Positions 26,392-34,944 of a DNA stretch of 64,000 bases are shown one piece after another. A model generated the notes under the pieces. It had not been told where the DNA came from, searched no databases, and saw only the letters and a program-made list of their open reading frames with translations. The position numbers and the translations under genes were made by a program. How positions within the stretch are numbered: the first letter of the stretch is position 1; the number at the start of each line of letters is the position of its first letter. The stretch is from Candidatus Aalborgiella aggregata (GTDB lineage: Bacteria > Pseudomonadota > Gammaproteobacteria > Burkholderiales > Burkholderiaceae_C). Location: positions 310,001-374,000 of the forward strand of contig JADIYY010000002.1 of assembly GCA_016705065.1 (NCBI GenBank), given 5' to 3'.

Positions 26392-27924
26392 ATGAGTAGT
26401 CAAAACAACAGCCCAAACAGCAAGCAATATGACACAGGCTTGGTATGGTTCAGACGCGATTTGCGGGTGGACGACAACGCCGCGCTCTATCACGCCCTCA
26501 AGCGCTGCAAAAAAGTCTATGCCGCATTCGTATTTGACAAAGCGATACTAGATACCCTGCCTGTTCAAGACCGCAGAGTTGAATTTATTCGCGAGTCTTT
26601 GCTTAAGCTCAGTGGCGACCTCAACCAACTGGCGCACCATAACAAATCGGAAATTCAAAAGTCAAAAGGATTACTGGTTTGCCACGCCTTTGCCACACAA
26701 GAAATACCCGCGCTAGCGCACAGTTTGGGCGTGCAAGCTGTGTTTTGTAACCATGATTACGAACCACTGGCCATTGCCAGGGACACCACTGTTCTGGGCA
26801 AGTTGGCAAATGTCGGCATCGCCTTTCACTCCTTCAAAGACCATGTCATCTTTGAACGAACCGAATTGTTGACACAACAAGGCAGGCCTTATGGCATATT
26901 CACGCCATACAAAAATGCTTGGCTTAAAAAGCTAAGCGAACGCACAGATAACTTTTACCTTAAGCCCTACCCTGTTAAAGCATATGCCAGTGCAATGACG
27001 CAAGTCATAGCAAATATTCCATTACCGTGGCAAGTCCAGATACCTGAATTGGCAGCTATTGGCTTTGAACGCACCAATTTAAAGCAGCTCAAAATACCAA
27101 CGGGTGCCAGTGGTGCCAAATCATTGTTTGAAGATTTTTTTGAGCGCATTGACCACTACCACCAAACACGAGATTTCCCAGCCACCAAAGGACCCAGCTA
27201 TTTGAGTGTGCACCTGCGCTTTGGCACGATATCCATACGTCACTTGGCAAGTGTGGCTTACCAACTCAGTTTGCAAGGCAATGCGGGAGCAAGCACTTGG
27301 CTTGGCGAGTTAATATGGCGCGATTTTTATTCGCAAATTTTATTCAACTACCCCCATGTCACAACAAAGTCATTCAAACCTGCTTACGATGCCATCAAAT
27401 GGGAGCAAGGTGCAGCTGCTAAACAATTGTTCAAAGCGTGGTGCGATGGACAAACGGGCTACCCAATTGTTGATGCCGCCATGATGCAAATCAGGCAAAC
27501 CGGCTATATGCATAACCGCCTGCGCATGATAGCAGCCAGTTTTTTGGTGAAAGATTTGGGTATTGATTGGCGCTGGGGCGAGCGGTATTTTGCCGAACAC
27601 TTGAATGACTTTGACCTCGCTTCCAACAACGGCGGATGGCAATGGGCCAGCTCCAGTGGTTGCGATGCGCAACCCTACTTTCGTATTTTCAATCCTGTCA
27701 CTCAAAGCGAAAAGTTTGACGCTGATGGTAAATTCATTCGCCGATATTTGCCTCAATTAGCAAAACTTAACAAAAAAATCATTCACCAGCCTTGGCTTGC
27801 CAAACCAATGGAGTTGCAGGATGTGCAAATAGTCTTGGGAGTAGATTACCCAAAGCCGATTGTGGAACATGCACTTGCCAGAGAGAAAACACTGACACGG
27901 TATGCGGTTGTGAAATCAGACTAG
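26392..27924 (+). CDS. phrB: Deoxyribodipyrimidine photolyase (CPD photolyase)
   Basis: Light-driven repair of cyclobutane pyrimidine dimers. In 510 residues it has the N-terminal antenna-binding alpha/beta domain (LVWFRRDLRVDDNAAL) and the C-terminal FAD domain with WRWGERYFAEHLNDFDLASN then GGWQW, and QPYFRIFNP. Length is slightly above the usual 470-480 because of longer loops. The start is ATG at 26392. It is divergent from algH. Confidence 0.94.
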   Translation: MSSQNNSPNSKQYDTGLVWFRRDLRVDDNAALYHALKRCKKVYAAFVFDKAILDTLPVQDRRVEFIRESLLKLSGDLNQLAHHNKSEIQKSKGLLVCHAFATQEIPALAHSLGVQAVFCNHDYEPLAIARDTTVLGKLANVGIAFHSFKDHVIFERTELLTQQGRPYGIFTPYKNAWLKKLSERTDNFYLKPYPVKAYASAMTQVIANIPLPWQVQIPELAAIGFERTNLKQLKIPTGASGAKSLFEDFFERIDHYHQTRDFPATKGPSYLSVHLRFGTISIRHLASVAYQLSLQGNAGASTWLGELIWRDFYSQILFNYPHVTTKSFKPAYDAIKWEQGAAAKQLFKAWCDGQTGYPIVDAAMMQIRQTGYMHNRLRMIAASFLVKDLGIDWRWGERYFAEHLNDFDLASNNGGWQWASSSGCDAQPYFRIFNPVTQSEKFDADGKFIRRYLPQLAKLNKKIIHQPWLAKPMELQDVQIVLGVDYPKPIVEHALAREKTLTRYAVVKSD

Positions 27925-27970
27925 TCCTACACATAACTCCGTCCAATTCCCACCCTTTACAACTATCAAC

Positions 27971-27988
27971 ATGTCACAAGATTGACAT
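27971..27988 (+). promoter_or_regulatory. Pho-box-like site upstream of ppk2
   Basis: ATGTCACAAGATTGACAT consists of two 7-base Pho-like half-sites (ATGTCAC, TTGACAT) separated by four bases. It is a weaker match than the pstS site. It lies 45 bases before the ppk2 start. Control by PhoB is inferred from the match and the gene's function. Confidence 0.55.
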
Positions 27989-28032
27989 CTTTTTGGGTTA
28001 CGCTCGATTTTGAATGATGATGGAGAGAGAAA

Positions 28033-28950
28033 TTGACAAATGACAACAGACACTTAATGCAACGTTTAAGAGAAGATCTTAAAGACAGCTATGATGAAGA
28101 ATTGGAACTTGAACATGAAGACCTATTGGAAGCTACAGCAAGTGGCGCACTTCTGACCCCAGAAACTGAAGAGTACCGAGCGAACCGAAGAATCTATTTC
28201 AAAGAGCTTTTCCGCCTGCAAGCCGAACTGGTGAAATTACAAGACTGGATTGTCGATAAAAACCTCAAAGTGGTGGTTTTGTTTGAAGGACGAGACGCTG
28301 CTGGCAAAGGTGGCGTTATTAAACGGATAACCCAACGCCTCAATCCACGAGTATGCAAGGTGGTAGCGCTGCCTGCCCCCAATATGCGTGAACGAACGCA
28401 ATGGTACTTCCAACGATATATACCGCATTTGCCTGCAGCGGGTGAGATAGTTTTATTTGATCGCAGTTGGTACAACCGTGCCGGGGTTGAACGTGTGATG
28501 GGATTTTGTGATGATGCCCAATACGAAGAATTTTTTATCACTGCGCCTGAATTTGAAAAAATGCTGATTCGGTCAGGGATACATCTGATCAAATACTGGT
28601 TTTCAATTTCCGACGAAGAACAAAGTTTGCGTTTTTTAGGCAGAATTCATGACCCATTGAAACAGTGGAAACTCAGTCCGATGGACTTAGAGTCACGCAA
28701 GCGCTGGGAAGACTATACAAAAGCCAAAGAAATCATGTTTGAACGCACCCACAAACCCGATTCGCCTTGGTGGGTAGTGCAAGCAAATGACAAGAAGAAA
28801 GCCAGATTGAACTGTATCCACCACTTGCTATCGCAATTTCCTTACGAAGAAGTAGATCATCCCAGCATCGTGCTTCCTGCACGCGAGTACCGTGAAGACT
28901 ATAGTCGGCAAGCAGTACCTGACGAACTGATCGTACCCAATATCTATTAA
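28033..28950 (+). CDS. ppk2: Polyphosphate kinase 2
   Basis: Transfers phosphate between polyphosphate and nucleotides in the cytoplasm. The 305-residue protein has a single PPK2 domain with Walker A FEGRDAAGKGG (near 94-104), the lid-type segment ERTQWYFQRYIPHLP and Walker B-like LFDRSWYNRAGVERVMGF. The TTG at 28033 follows GGAGAG; the first in-frame ATG is eight codons later. The residues before the domain (EELELEHEDLLEA) are acidic. ppx follows at 80 bases, and a Pho-like box precedes the gene. Direction of catalysis (GTP/ATP synthesis or polyP synthesis) cannot be read from sequence. Confidence 0.93.
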   Translation: MTNDNRHLMQRLREDLKDSYDEELELEHEDLLEATASGALLTPETEEYRANRRIYFKELFRLQAELVKLQDWIVDKNLKVVVLFEGRDAAGKGGVIKRITQRLNPRVCKVVALPAPNMRERTQWYFQRYIPHLPAAGEIVLFDRSWYNRAGVERVMGFCDDAQYEEFFITAPEFEKMLIRSGIHLIKYWFSISDEEQSLRFLGRIHDPLKQWKLSPMDLESRKRWEDYTKAKEIMFERTHKPDSPWWVVQANDKKKARLNCIHHLLSQFPYEEVDHPSIVLPAREYREDYSRQAVPDELIVPNIY

Positions 28951-29030
28951 TTGCTGCGGCAACCTTAACTTGGATGTGATTGGCAATGCACCAAGAGTGC
29001 TATGCTTGTAATATTTGCATCCTTTAAACA

Positions 29031-30542
29031 ATGAAAAATGGAACACGATTGGCGGCTGTGGACTTGGGATCCAACAGTTTTCGACTTGAGATTGGACAAC
29101 TTGATCACGGCCAAATTCATCGCACTGAATACCTCAAAGAAACCGTACGCCAAGGCAATGGACTCGATGCAGATCGCAACTTAACGCCAGAAGCATTGCA
29201 ACGTGGCTGGGACTGTTTAGCACGCTTTGGCGAACGATTGTCTGGCTTCAAATCTTCAACAGTGTGTGCGGTTGCTACACAAACCATTCGAGAAGCACGC
29301 AATCGGGATGTGTTCATCACTCGTGCACAAGAACTTCTGGGTTTTCCTATTGATGTCATTTCTGGGACTGAAGAAGCCAGGCTCATCTACCAAGGCGTAG
29401 CACATCTATTGCCTCAATCTGATGAGCGAAGACTGGTGATTGACATTGGTGGTCGGTCTACAGAACTGATACTGGGGCAGCATTTGAATGCACAAACCAC
29501 GGCATCCTACCGTGTTGGCAGTGTTGCTTGGTCCATGCGATATTTTCCCAACGGAGAATTATCGGCTTCTGCATTTAAAGCAGCCGAGGTAGCTGCCAAA
29601 GCAATCTTGGATGAAACATGTGCTTTGTATTCACGTAATCAGTGGGATGTGGCATATGGTTCATCAGGCACGATGGGGGCAGTTGCAGAAATTTTGTCGG
29701 CTTCAGGTTGGCCAGCAGAGACCGTCACGCGTGATGGGCTGGAATGGCTACTTGAAAAATTAGTCAAAGCCAAACATGCCGACAATGTTAATTTATTAGG
29801 TCTTAAAGAAGACCGACGTGCCGTTATTGGTGGCGGTGTCAGCATTCTTCGTGCCGTTTTTGATCTGCTTAAAATTGACCACCTCTACCATGCGCAAGGC
29901 GCATTGCGGCATGGCGTATTATATGAATTAATCGAAAGTAACGACGATGCAGGCGATATTCGCAGCAATTCCATCAATCGACTCGCCCGCAATTTTGAAG
30001 TAGATGCCAAACAAGCAGCCTGCGTTGCCGATACAGCATCTTTCTTTTTTACCCAATTGCGTTCTAAGCAAGAAGTGAACGATGATAGTTTCAACCTGTT
30101 GCTCCGCAAATTGCGTTGGGCAGCACAGCTTCATGAAATAGGCACACGCATTTCACATTCTGAATACCACAAGCATGGCGCTTACATTGTTGACAACGCC
30201 GATGTGTCGGGATTTGATTTATCTGAACTGCATCGCCTAAGCCAGCTGATATTGGGGCATAGAGGAAAACTCAGAAAATTAGATGCCGCACTTTCAGATA
30301 CTGCTTTTGTACAGCAATTGCTCTGTTTGCGTCTGGCAGTTATTTTGTGCCATGCCAGAACCGAATGTGAAGCGACTGGCCTGAAGTTAGAGCAAAGCAG
30401 AAGCAAGCCACAACGTTTTAAGTTATTTATTCCAACGAACTGGGAACAACTTTATCCACAATCTGCGCACCTGCTACGTGAAGAAATGATTGCTTGGAGC
30501 AAGACAAATTGGGAGCTGATTGTTCAAACTACTTCAAGTTAA
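29031..30542 (+). CDS. ppx: Exopolyphosphatase
   Basis: Releases phosphate from polyphosphate ends, or hydrolyses pppGpp. The 503-residue protein has the Ppx/GppA ATPase-like domain (AAVDLGSNSFRLEIGQL, GTEEARLIYQGVAH, VIDIGGRSTELILG) followed by the C-terminal HD-like domain (about 320-500, LHEIGTRISHSEYHKHGAYI). Length and both domains are complete, which fits Ppx rather than the shorter proteins. It follows ppk2 on the same strand. Confidence 0.94.
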   Translation: MKNGTRLAAVDLGSNSFRLEIGQLDHGQIHRTEYLKETVRQGNGLDADRNLTPEALQRGWDCLARFGERLSGFKSSTVCAVATQTIREARNRDVFITRAQELLGFPIDVISGTEEARLIYQGVAHLLPQSDERRLVIDIGGRSTELILGQHLNAQTTASYRVGSVAWSMRYFPNGELSASAFKAAEVAAKAILDETCALYSRNQWDVAYGSSGTMGAVAEILSASGWPAETVTRDGLEWLLEKLVKAKHADNVNLLGLKEDRRAVIGGGVSILRAVFDLLKIDHLYHAQGALRHGVLYELIESNDDAGDIRSNSINRLARNFEVDAKQAACVADTASFFFTQLRSKQEVNDDSFNLLLRKLRWAAQLHEIGTRISHSEYHKHGAYIVDNADVSGFDLSELHRLSQLILGHRGKLRKLDAALSDTAFVQQLLCLRLAVILCHARTECEATGLKLEQSRSKPQRFKLFIPTNWEQLYPQSAHLLREEMIAWSKTNWELIVQTTSS

Positions 30543-30592
30543 TTTCAACATAGTAGTTACTGTTGTTCATAGACTATAGTAATTTATTTTTA

Positions 30593-30626
30593 TTTGGTAT
30601 AAACTATATAAATCATTTATACCAAA
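30593..30626 (+). promoter_or_regulatory. Perfect 11-bp inverted repeat overlapping the ribosome binding site of the H1-like gene
   Basis: TTTGGTATAAA (30593-30603) and TTTATACCAAA (30616-30626) are exact inverses separated by 12 bases. The right arm runs into the AAAGGAG ribosome binding site (30624-30630). As DNA it could be an operator, perhaps for the gene's own ribbon-helix-helix-like product. As RNA it would partly hide the binding site. Confidence 0.7.
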
Positions 30627-30636
30627 GGAGATTGAT

Positions 30637-31080
30637 ATGTCAACCATCAGAAAACCAAGTAGCACCAACAAAACTACTAACGCACGCAAAACACCCACAA
30701 AAGTAGCTGTTAAAAAAGTCTCAACCGTTAAGCCAGCAATAAAGAAGCCAGTAACGAGCACAAAGTCTGCTTTAATTGTAAAGAAAGCACCTGCACCAGC
30801 GCCAGTCGTAAAACCAGTAGCTCCGACACAAGGAGTTGCAGCGCCTAAACTTCTTAAAGAAAAAAAAGTGAAGTTAGTGCGCGATAGCTTCACTATCCCA
30901 AAGCCAGAATACTTGGTGCTTGACGCTCTTAAAGCGCGAGCATTGGTATTGGGTCAAGCAGTTAAGAAAAGTGAATTATTGCGAGCTGGAATCAAAGCAC
31001 TCGCATCAATGACTGATGCGCAACTTACAAGCACACTGAAATCAGTACCTGCACTCAAATCTGGTCGTCCAGGCAAGTAA
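30637..31080 (+). CDS. Histone-H1-like Lys/Ala/Pro-rich protein with ribbon-helix-helix-like C-terminus
   Basis: The first 75 residues of this 147-residue protein are a low-complexity Lys/Thr/Ala/Pro/Val tract (repeated KK, KPV, APAP words), like bacterial H1-type tails. The C-terminal half (about 80-130) is a predicted folded segment, LVRDSFTIPKPEYLVLDALK with KKSELLRAGIKALASM, resembling a ribbon-helix-helix or phasin-like DNA-binding module. The start has AAAGGAG seven bases upstream. It lies after ppk2-ppx and before sixA. Roles in nucleoid binding or attachment of polyphosphate granules are conceivable by analogy with AlgP or PhaF, but nothing here proves either. Confidence 0.8.
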   Translation: MSTIRKPSSTNKTTNARKTPTKVAVKKVSTVKPAIKKPVTSTKSALIVKKAPAPAPVVKPVAPTQGVAAPKLLKEKKVKLVRDSFTIPKPEYLVLDALKARALVLGQAVKKSELLRAGIKALASMTDAQLTSTLKSVPALKSGRPGK

Positions 31081-31123
31081 ATTGACCTGCTTCTAGTTGG
31101 TGTTTGCGCATTTAATGCGCAGA

Positions 31124-31585
31124 TCACAACATGTCTGCGCTTTGTACAGTAACCAGAACGGTTTCCCACTTCTCGTTGCGTTCGCGACTGCGTAACCACC
31201 ATACTGTGCTTTTTCGGATAGCGCATTCATCTTCTTTGAATCCCAGTAATTTTGCGATAAGCTGACCGAGCATGGGTTGATGCCCAATCAGTACGACTGT
31301 CGCTTTTGCTTCCGGCCAATCTAAAGATTCCAGCAACTGATCGACATTGGCATTCATCAGCAAACCATCTATCGTTTTGTACTTCCGGTCTAATCTATCC
31401 GCGGTGTCCTTGCAGCGTCTGGCAGGACTACTGAAAATTTTTGCACTGTCAGGCAGTTGTCTATCTAACCACCCAGCCATGCGTGTGGCTTGCTTGAAGC
31501 CGCGTGGGGTCAAAGGTCTTTCAAAATCCAAAGCAGGATCAGCATTGTCTTGTGCTTCAGCATGTCGCCAGATAATCAGATCCAT
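31124..31585 (-). CDS. sixA: Phosphohistidine phosphatase SixA
   Basis: Removes phosphate from phosphohistidine in signalling proteins. The 153-residue histidine-phosphatase-fold protein has the catalytic RHA motif at the N-terminus (LIIWRHAEAQD), FSSPARRCKDTA and the second catalytic His in LIGHQPMLGQL. Length is normal for SixA. It converges with the H1-like gene; a TGCGCAT/ATGCGCA inverted repeat at 31105-31121 lies between them. Confidence 0.9.
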   Translation of the reverse strand: MDLIIWRHAEAQDNADPALDFERPLTPRGFKQATRMAGWLDRQLPDSAKIFSSPARRCKDTADRLDRKYKTIDGLLMNANVDQLLESLDWPEAKATVVLIGHQPMLGQLIAKLLGFKEDECAIRKSTVWWLRSRERNEKWETVLVTVQSADML

Positions 31586-31623
31586 ATTGTGCTGCCTATG
31601 TTATGCATTTTGTTTTGACACCA

Positions 31624-32487
31624 TTATTTACCTAAAAAGTGTTTTACGTAACGTGCAGGCATATCTTGAATCCGCATCATCATGGGCAAGTCTGCGGTAT
31701 TGAAATCAGGATCCCAAGCGGGTTCTCCCAATACTTTTGCACCTAAACGCAAATAACCTTTTATCAATGCGGGCGGTTCGATGTCTAAAGAATTATCTAA
31801 TTTTTCAACAGGCAAAGGCAATCTAGGTCGCACTTGATATTCAAACGGCGCGAGGTGCTTTTCTTTCACCTGGCGCCAAATGCTGGCTGCGGCATCACCG
31901 CTGATGAGGCCGTTGTGCATCATTGGTATGCTGGCACAACCGATCATGGTGTGCAGTTGATTGCGTTCCATGAACGTAGCCAGTGCGCCCCAAAGTGCCA
32001 TGATGACGGCGCCTTGTCTGAAATCGGCATGCACGCAGCTGCGACCCAGTTCCACCATGTGTGGACGCAACGCACGTAAACGTACCAAATCAAACTCTGA
32101 ATCACTGTAGGTACTGCCAACGCGTTTTGCTTGTATAGGTGTCAAAACACGGTAAGTACCGATGACTTTTTGGCTTGCTTTATCGCGAACAATCAAATGC
32201 TCACAATAGTCGTCAAACAAATCGATATCATGTCCAGCTAAGCCCAAAGGCGACTTGATGCGCGCACCCATTTCAGTTGCGAAAATGTCATACCTCAAAC
32301 GCTGCGCTTCACGAATCTCGCTTTGGTGTTTCGCCCAAGTTACTTCAATGCCCGAGCGCTCGACCTGAACATTGGCCGAAATTGTGATTTGATTTGCCCC
32401 AATAAGCGTTGGATGGGATTGGTGAAGTGACCCCCGTGGCAATGAAATCGGGGAAATGTCGAAAGTGGGGTTTGGCAATTCTTTCAT
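31624..32487 (-). CDS. olsB: OlsB-type ornithine N-acyltransferase (GNAT fold)
   Basis: Likely adds a 3-hydroxyacyl chain to ornithine, the first step of ornithine-lipid synthesis, yielding phosphorus-free membrane lipids. The product is 287 residues. The OlsB/COG3176 core is visible (REAQRLRYDIFATEMGA, HIDLFDDYCEHLIV-like, GTYRVLTP, FDLVRLRALRPHMVELGRSC, HADFRQGAVIMALWGAL). ATG at 32487 is preferred because AAAGGA lies eight bases before it; ATG at 32496 is too close. An array of Pho half-sites lies upstream. PhoB-dependent olsB expression is known from rhizobia. No olsA candidate stands beside it, though plsC at 21.7 kb is a PlsC-family acyltransferase. Confidence 0.82.
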   Translation of the reverse strand: MKELPNPTFDISPISLPRGSLHQSHPTLIGANQITISANVQVERSGIEVTWAKHQSEIREAQRLRYDIFATEMGARIKSPLGLAGHDIDLFDDYCEHLIVRDKASQKVIGTYRVLTPIQAKRVGSTYSDSEFDLVRLRALRPHMVELGRSCVHADFRQGAVIMALWGALATFMERNQLHTMIGCASIPMMHNGLISGDAAASIWRQVKEKHLAPFEYQVRPRLPLPVEKLDNSLDIEPPALIKGYLRLGAKVLGEPAWDPDFNTADLPMMMRIQDMPARYVKHFLGK

Positions 32488-32559
32488 GTTGTGCATCCTT
32501 TCTTTGTTGATGTCTTACGCTGTGTTTCTTTGCTTTCACAGTGAGTTTGACAGCGGTGT

Positions 32560-32599
32560 GTGACGTGCTGACGACATCACAGTGACAGTTGCATGACAA
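32560..32599 (-). promoter_or_regulatory. Array of four Pho half-sites between olsB and arsR
   Basis: On the minus strand the order is TTGTCAT, CTGTCAC, ATGTCGT, ACGTCAC, each separated by four bases (exact 11-base period). The first pair, TTGTCATGCAACTGTCAC, is close to the PhoB consensus. The array lies 73-112 bases before the olsB start and 56-95 bases before arsR, so it could act on either gene. Confidence 0.72.
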
Positions 32600-32622
32600 T
32601 GAAAAAAATATATGTAGATACA

Positions 32623-32653
32623 ATTCAATCCTATATTTCAAATATAATTGAAT
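32623..32653 (+). promoter_or_regulatory. ArsR-type operator at the arsR start codon
   Basis: TATATTTCAAATATA (32632-32646) is a perfect palindrome around one C, and it is framed by ATTCAAT (32623) and ATTGAAT (32647). Long AT-rich palindromes just before arsR are the usual ArsR operators. It ends one base before the ATG, so no separate ribosome binding site is visible. Confidence 0.65.
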
Positions 32654-32654
32654 T

Positions 32655-33005
32655 ATGAAAATAATAGCCCCAGACATCATCGAATCGCAAGCCGTCAAAT
32701 CATTAACAGCATTGGCTCAAACACAAAGGCTTCGTGCTTTCAAAGCAATGGTGGTTGCGGGCGACGATGGTTTAACGCCCAGCTTGTTGGCAGAACAATT
32801 GGACATCGCCGCAAGTGCATTGTCTTTTCATCTGAAGGAGCTGGTGTATTCGGGCTTAATCAGTTGCGAGCAGCGTGGGCGCAACCTGATATATCGCGCA
32901 AATTTCGATCAAATGAACACGCTTTTAGCCTATTTGACAGAGCATTGTTGTCAAGGTGAAAGTTGTTCTGTGTCAGTGGCGAAATCCTGCAAAACATCTG
33001 CATGA
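32655..33005 (+). CDS. arsR: ArsR family arsenic-responsive repressor
   Basis: Winged-helix repressor that releases the ars operon when As(III) binds. The 116-residue protein has the ArsR fold (SLTALAQTQRLRAFKAMVVA, LAEQLDIAASALSFHLKELV) and several C-terminal Cys (HCCQGESC, SCK) that could bind As(III), as in ArsR types with C-terminal ligands. There is no Cys-Val-Cys motif in the DNA-binding helix. The ATG at 32655 directly follows the palindrome, which suggests a leaderless or poorly initiated message. The stop overlaps the next start (ATGA). Confidence 0.88.
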   Translation: MKIIAPDIIESQAVKSLTALAQTQRLRAFKAMVVAGDDGLTPSLLAEQLDIAASALSFHLKELVYSGLISCEQRGRNLIYRANFDQMNTLLAYLTEHCCQGESCSVSVAKSCKTSA

Positions 33006-34398
33006 ATAAGTACAACAACATCGCGAACACCTTGAACCAAGGGTGCACCTGTCAAACCCTTGACCGTGATCATCTGCGCCAAGACTTGGAACGAGATGCA
33101 AGTTTGCAAGGCATGGCTTTAGACATCTCGCAAGAGCAACCCCATTTGTTTTCAGATAGTGCGGTGTACTTATCCCAATCAAGCTACCAACGCATTAAGA
33201 GCGTGATTAGCGCTATCGAACGAGTGATGCAGCTACCAGCATTTGAAGCGGCAGCGCTGCAACAATCGCCAGATATTGCAAAAAAATCTTACGGACCATT
33301 GGGTGTATTCATGGGGTATGACTTTCATATCGATGACACATACGCAGAAAATCCAGCGGTCCAACTGATAGAGATCAACACCAACGCTGGCGGCGCCATG
33401 CTCAATGCAGCATTGGCACGTTCGCACCGCAACTGCTGTACACCCATGGCCATCGCAATGAATTCATATGTTGATTTAGACCAATTAGAAAACACTTTTT
33501 TTGCCATGTTCATGAACGAATGGCAACTTCAAAAAGGCAATGCGAAGCTTGGTTGTATTGCCATCGTTGACGATGTGCCTGAATCACAATATTTAGCACC
33601 TGAATTTGAACTTTTTCGCCAGCTATTTGAAGCGCGAGGCATCAAAACCATCATCACTGACCCGCAAGCGCTGACTTGGCGCGATGGTCAACTTCTGCAT
33701 CGCAGTGATGATGACGATACAAAATTGACATGGTCTATAACCGCATCACAGATTTTGATTTGTCAGAGCCAAAGCATACAGCCTTGCATGACGCCTATGT
33801 TTCTGGTGACGTCGTTGTGACTCCACACCCGCGCGCACATGCATTGCAAGCCAACAAACAGCATTTAACCCGTCTTTCAAATGGGGAAATTTTGAAAGAA
33901 TGGGGCGCATCTGAGGCTGATCGCGAATTATTGTCTGGCTGCATACCCCCAACCCACAATGTGACGCCACAGAATGCGGACGAACTGTGGGCGCAACGGA
34001 AAAATCTGTTTTTTAAACCAATCAGTGGTTTTGCCAGTAAAGCCGCATACCGTGGCGACAAACTCACCAAACGCGTATGGAATGAAATTTTGCAAGGTTC
34101 TTGGGGCAGCTATGTTGCACAGCAATTAGTCCCCGCAGGCCACCGATTGGTCAATGTTGATGGCGTTGCCACAAATCTGAAATTTGACGTGCGTGCCTAC
34201 ACCTATGGCGGTCGTATTCAACTCTTAGCCGCGCGCATTTATCAAGGACAGACGACTAATTTTCGAACCGAAGGTGGTGGGTTTTCACCTGTTGTGGTTG
34301 TTCCTGACACAGTTTTTTCTGGATCAACCCCATTCAATACAGAATCAAAACTGCCCCGGTCCGGGGCCGCCCCCCCAAAGTGCGCCCCCCGGCATTAG
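33002..34398 (+). pseudogene. ATP-grasp-like protein in the ars operon, single-base frameshift
   Basis: A protein of about 465 residues is read in two frames. The first part, from ATG at 33002 (MNKYNNIANTLNQGCTCQTL), contains IEINTNAGGAMLNAAL. The second resumes with KIDMVYNRITDFDLSEP and contains FFKPISGFASKAAYRG, LKFDVRAYTYGGRIQLLAARIYQ-like sequence and TNFRTEGGGF, which resemble the nucleotide loop and metal-binding parts of ATP-grasp ligases. One more A in the AAAA run at 33721-33724 restores a single frame. It is coupled to arsR and stands before arsC. The exact family is not recognised. The C-terminal 20 residues (Pro/Cys-rich) look odd. Confidence 0.6.
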
Positions 34399-34425
34399 TC
34401 AACCAAAATCTTTAAAGGAGCTTCA

Positions 34426-34929
34426 ATGTCCGACAAACCCATCAACGTGCTTTTTTTATGCACGCACAACTCGGCTCGCAGCATTTTGGCCGAAGCCATG
34501 CTGAACCATCTTGGAAACGGCAAGTTCAAAGGCTTTTCAGCTGGTAGCAGTCCGCGTGAAAATCAACAGCCGAACCCATTGGGTATTCAAACCCTGAAAA
34601 ATGCCGGCATTAGCACCGATGGTTTGTACAGCAAAAGTTGGGACGATTTCGGGCGAGATGATGCACCGAAAATGGATTTGGTGATCACCGTTTGCGACAA
34701 CGCAGCCGGCGAAGTTTGCCCCTTCTGGCCTGGTCAGCCTGCCACAGCACACTGGAGTTACGCTGACCCTTCAGCTGGTGAAGGCTCAGATGCTGAAAAG
34801 CTTGAAGCTTTCCGCAAAACACTTCTGATGATTCGCCGGCGCATTGAATTATTAGTCAGCCTGCCAACTACCAGTTTGACAAAATTGAGCTTGCAAAACA
34901 GTGCCAGAGAACTGGCTAAGAGCAGATAA
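34426..34929 (+). CDS. arsC: Arsenate reductase, low-molecular-weight phosphatase (thioredoxin) type
   Basis: Reduces arsenate to arsenite. The 167-residue protein has the phosphatase-like P-loop CTHNSARS (near 12-19) and the further Cys residues used in disulfide relay (VCDNAAGEVCPFWPG). A GGAGC ribosome binding site precedes the ATG at 34426. It lies 27 bases after the ATP-grasp-like gene and directly before the ACR3 exporter gene. The operon contains a second, unrelated arsenate reductase at 36036. Confidence 0.92.
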   Translation: MSDKPINVLFLCTHNSARSILAEAMLNHLGNGKFKGFSAGSSPRENQQPNPLGIQTLKNAGISTDGLYSKSWDDFGRDDAPKMDLVITVCDNAAGEVCPFWPGQPATAHWSYADPSAGEGSDAEKLEAFRKTLLMIRRRIELLVSLPTTSLTKLSLQNSARELAKSR

Positions 34930-34944
34930 ATGCGAGAGCTTCCT

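Noticed and set aside
31105..31121. TGCGCAT/ATGCGCA inverted repeat as a terminator between the H1-like gene and sixA
   Set aside because: The stem is short and has no T tract on either strand, so it was not listed as a terminator.
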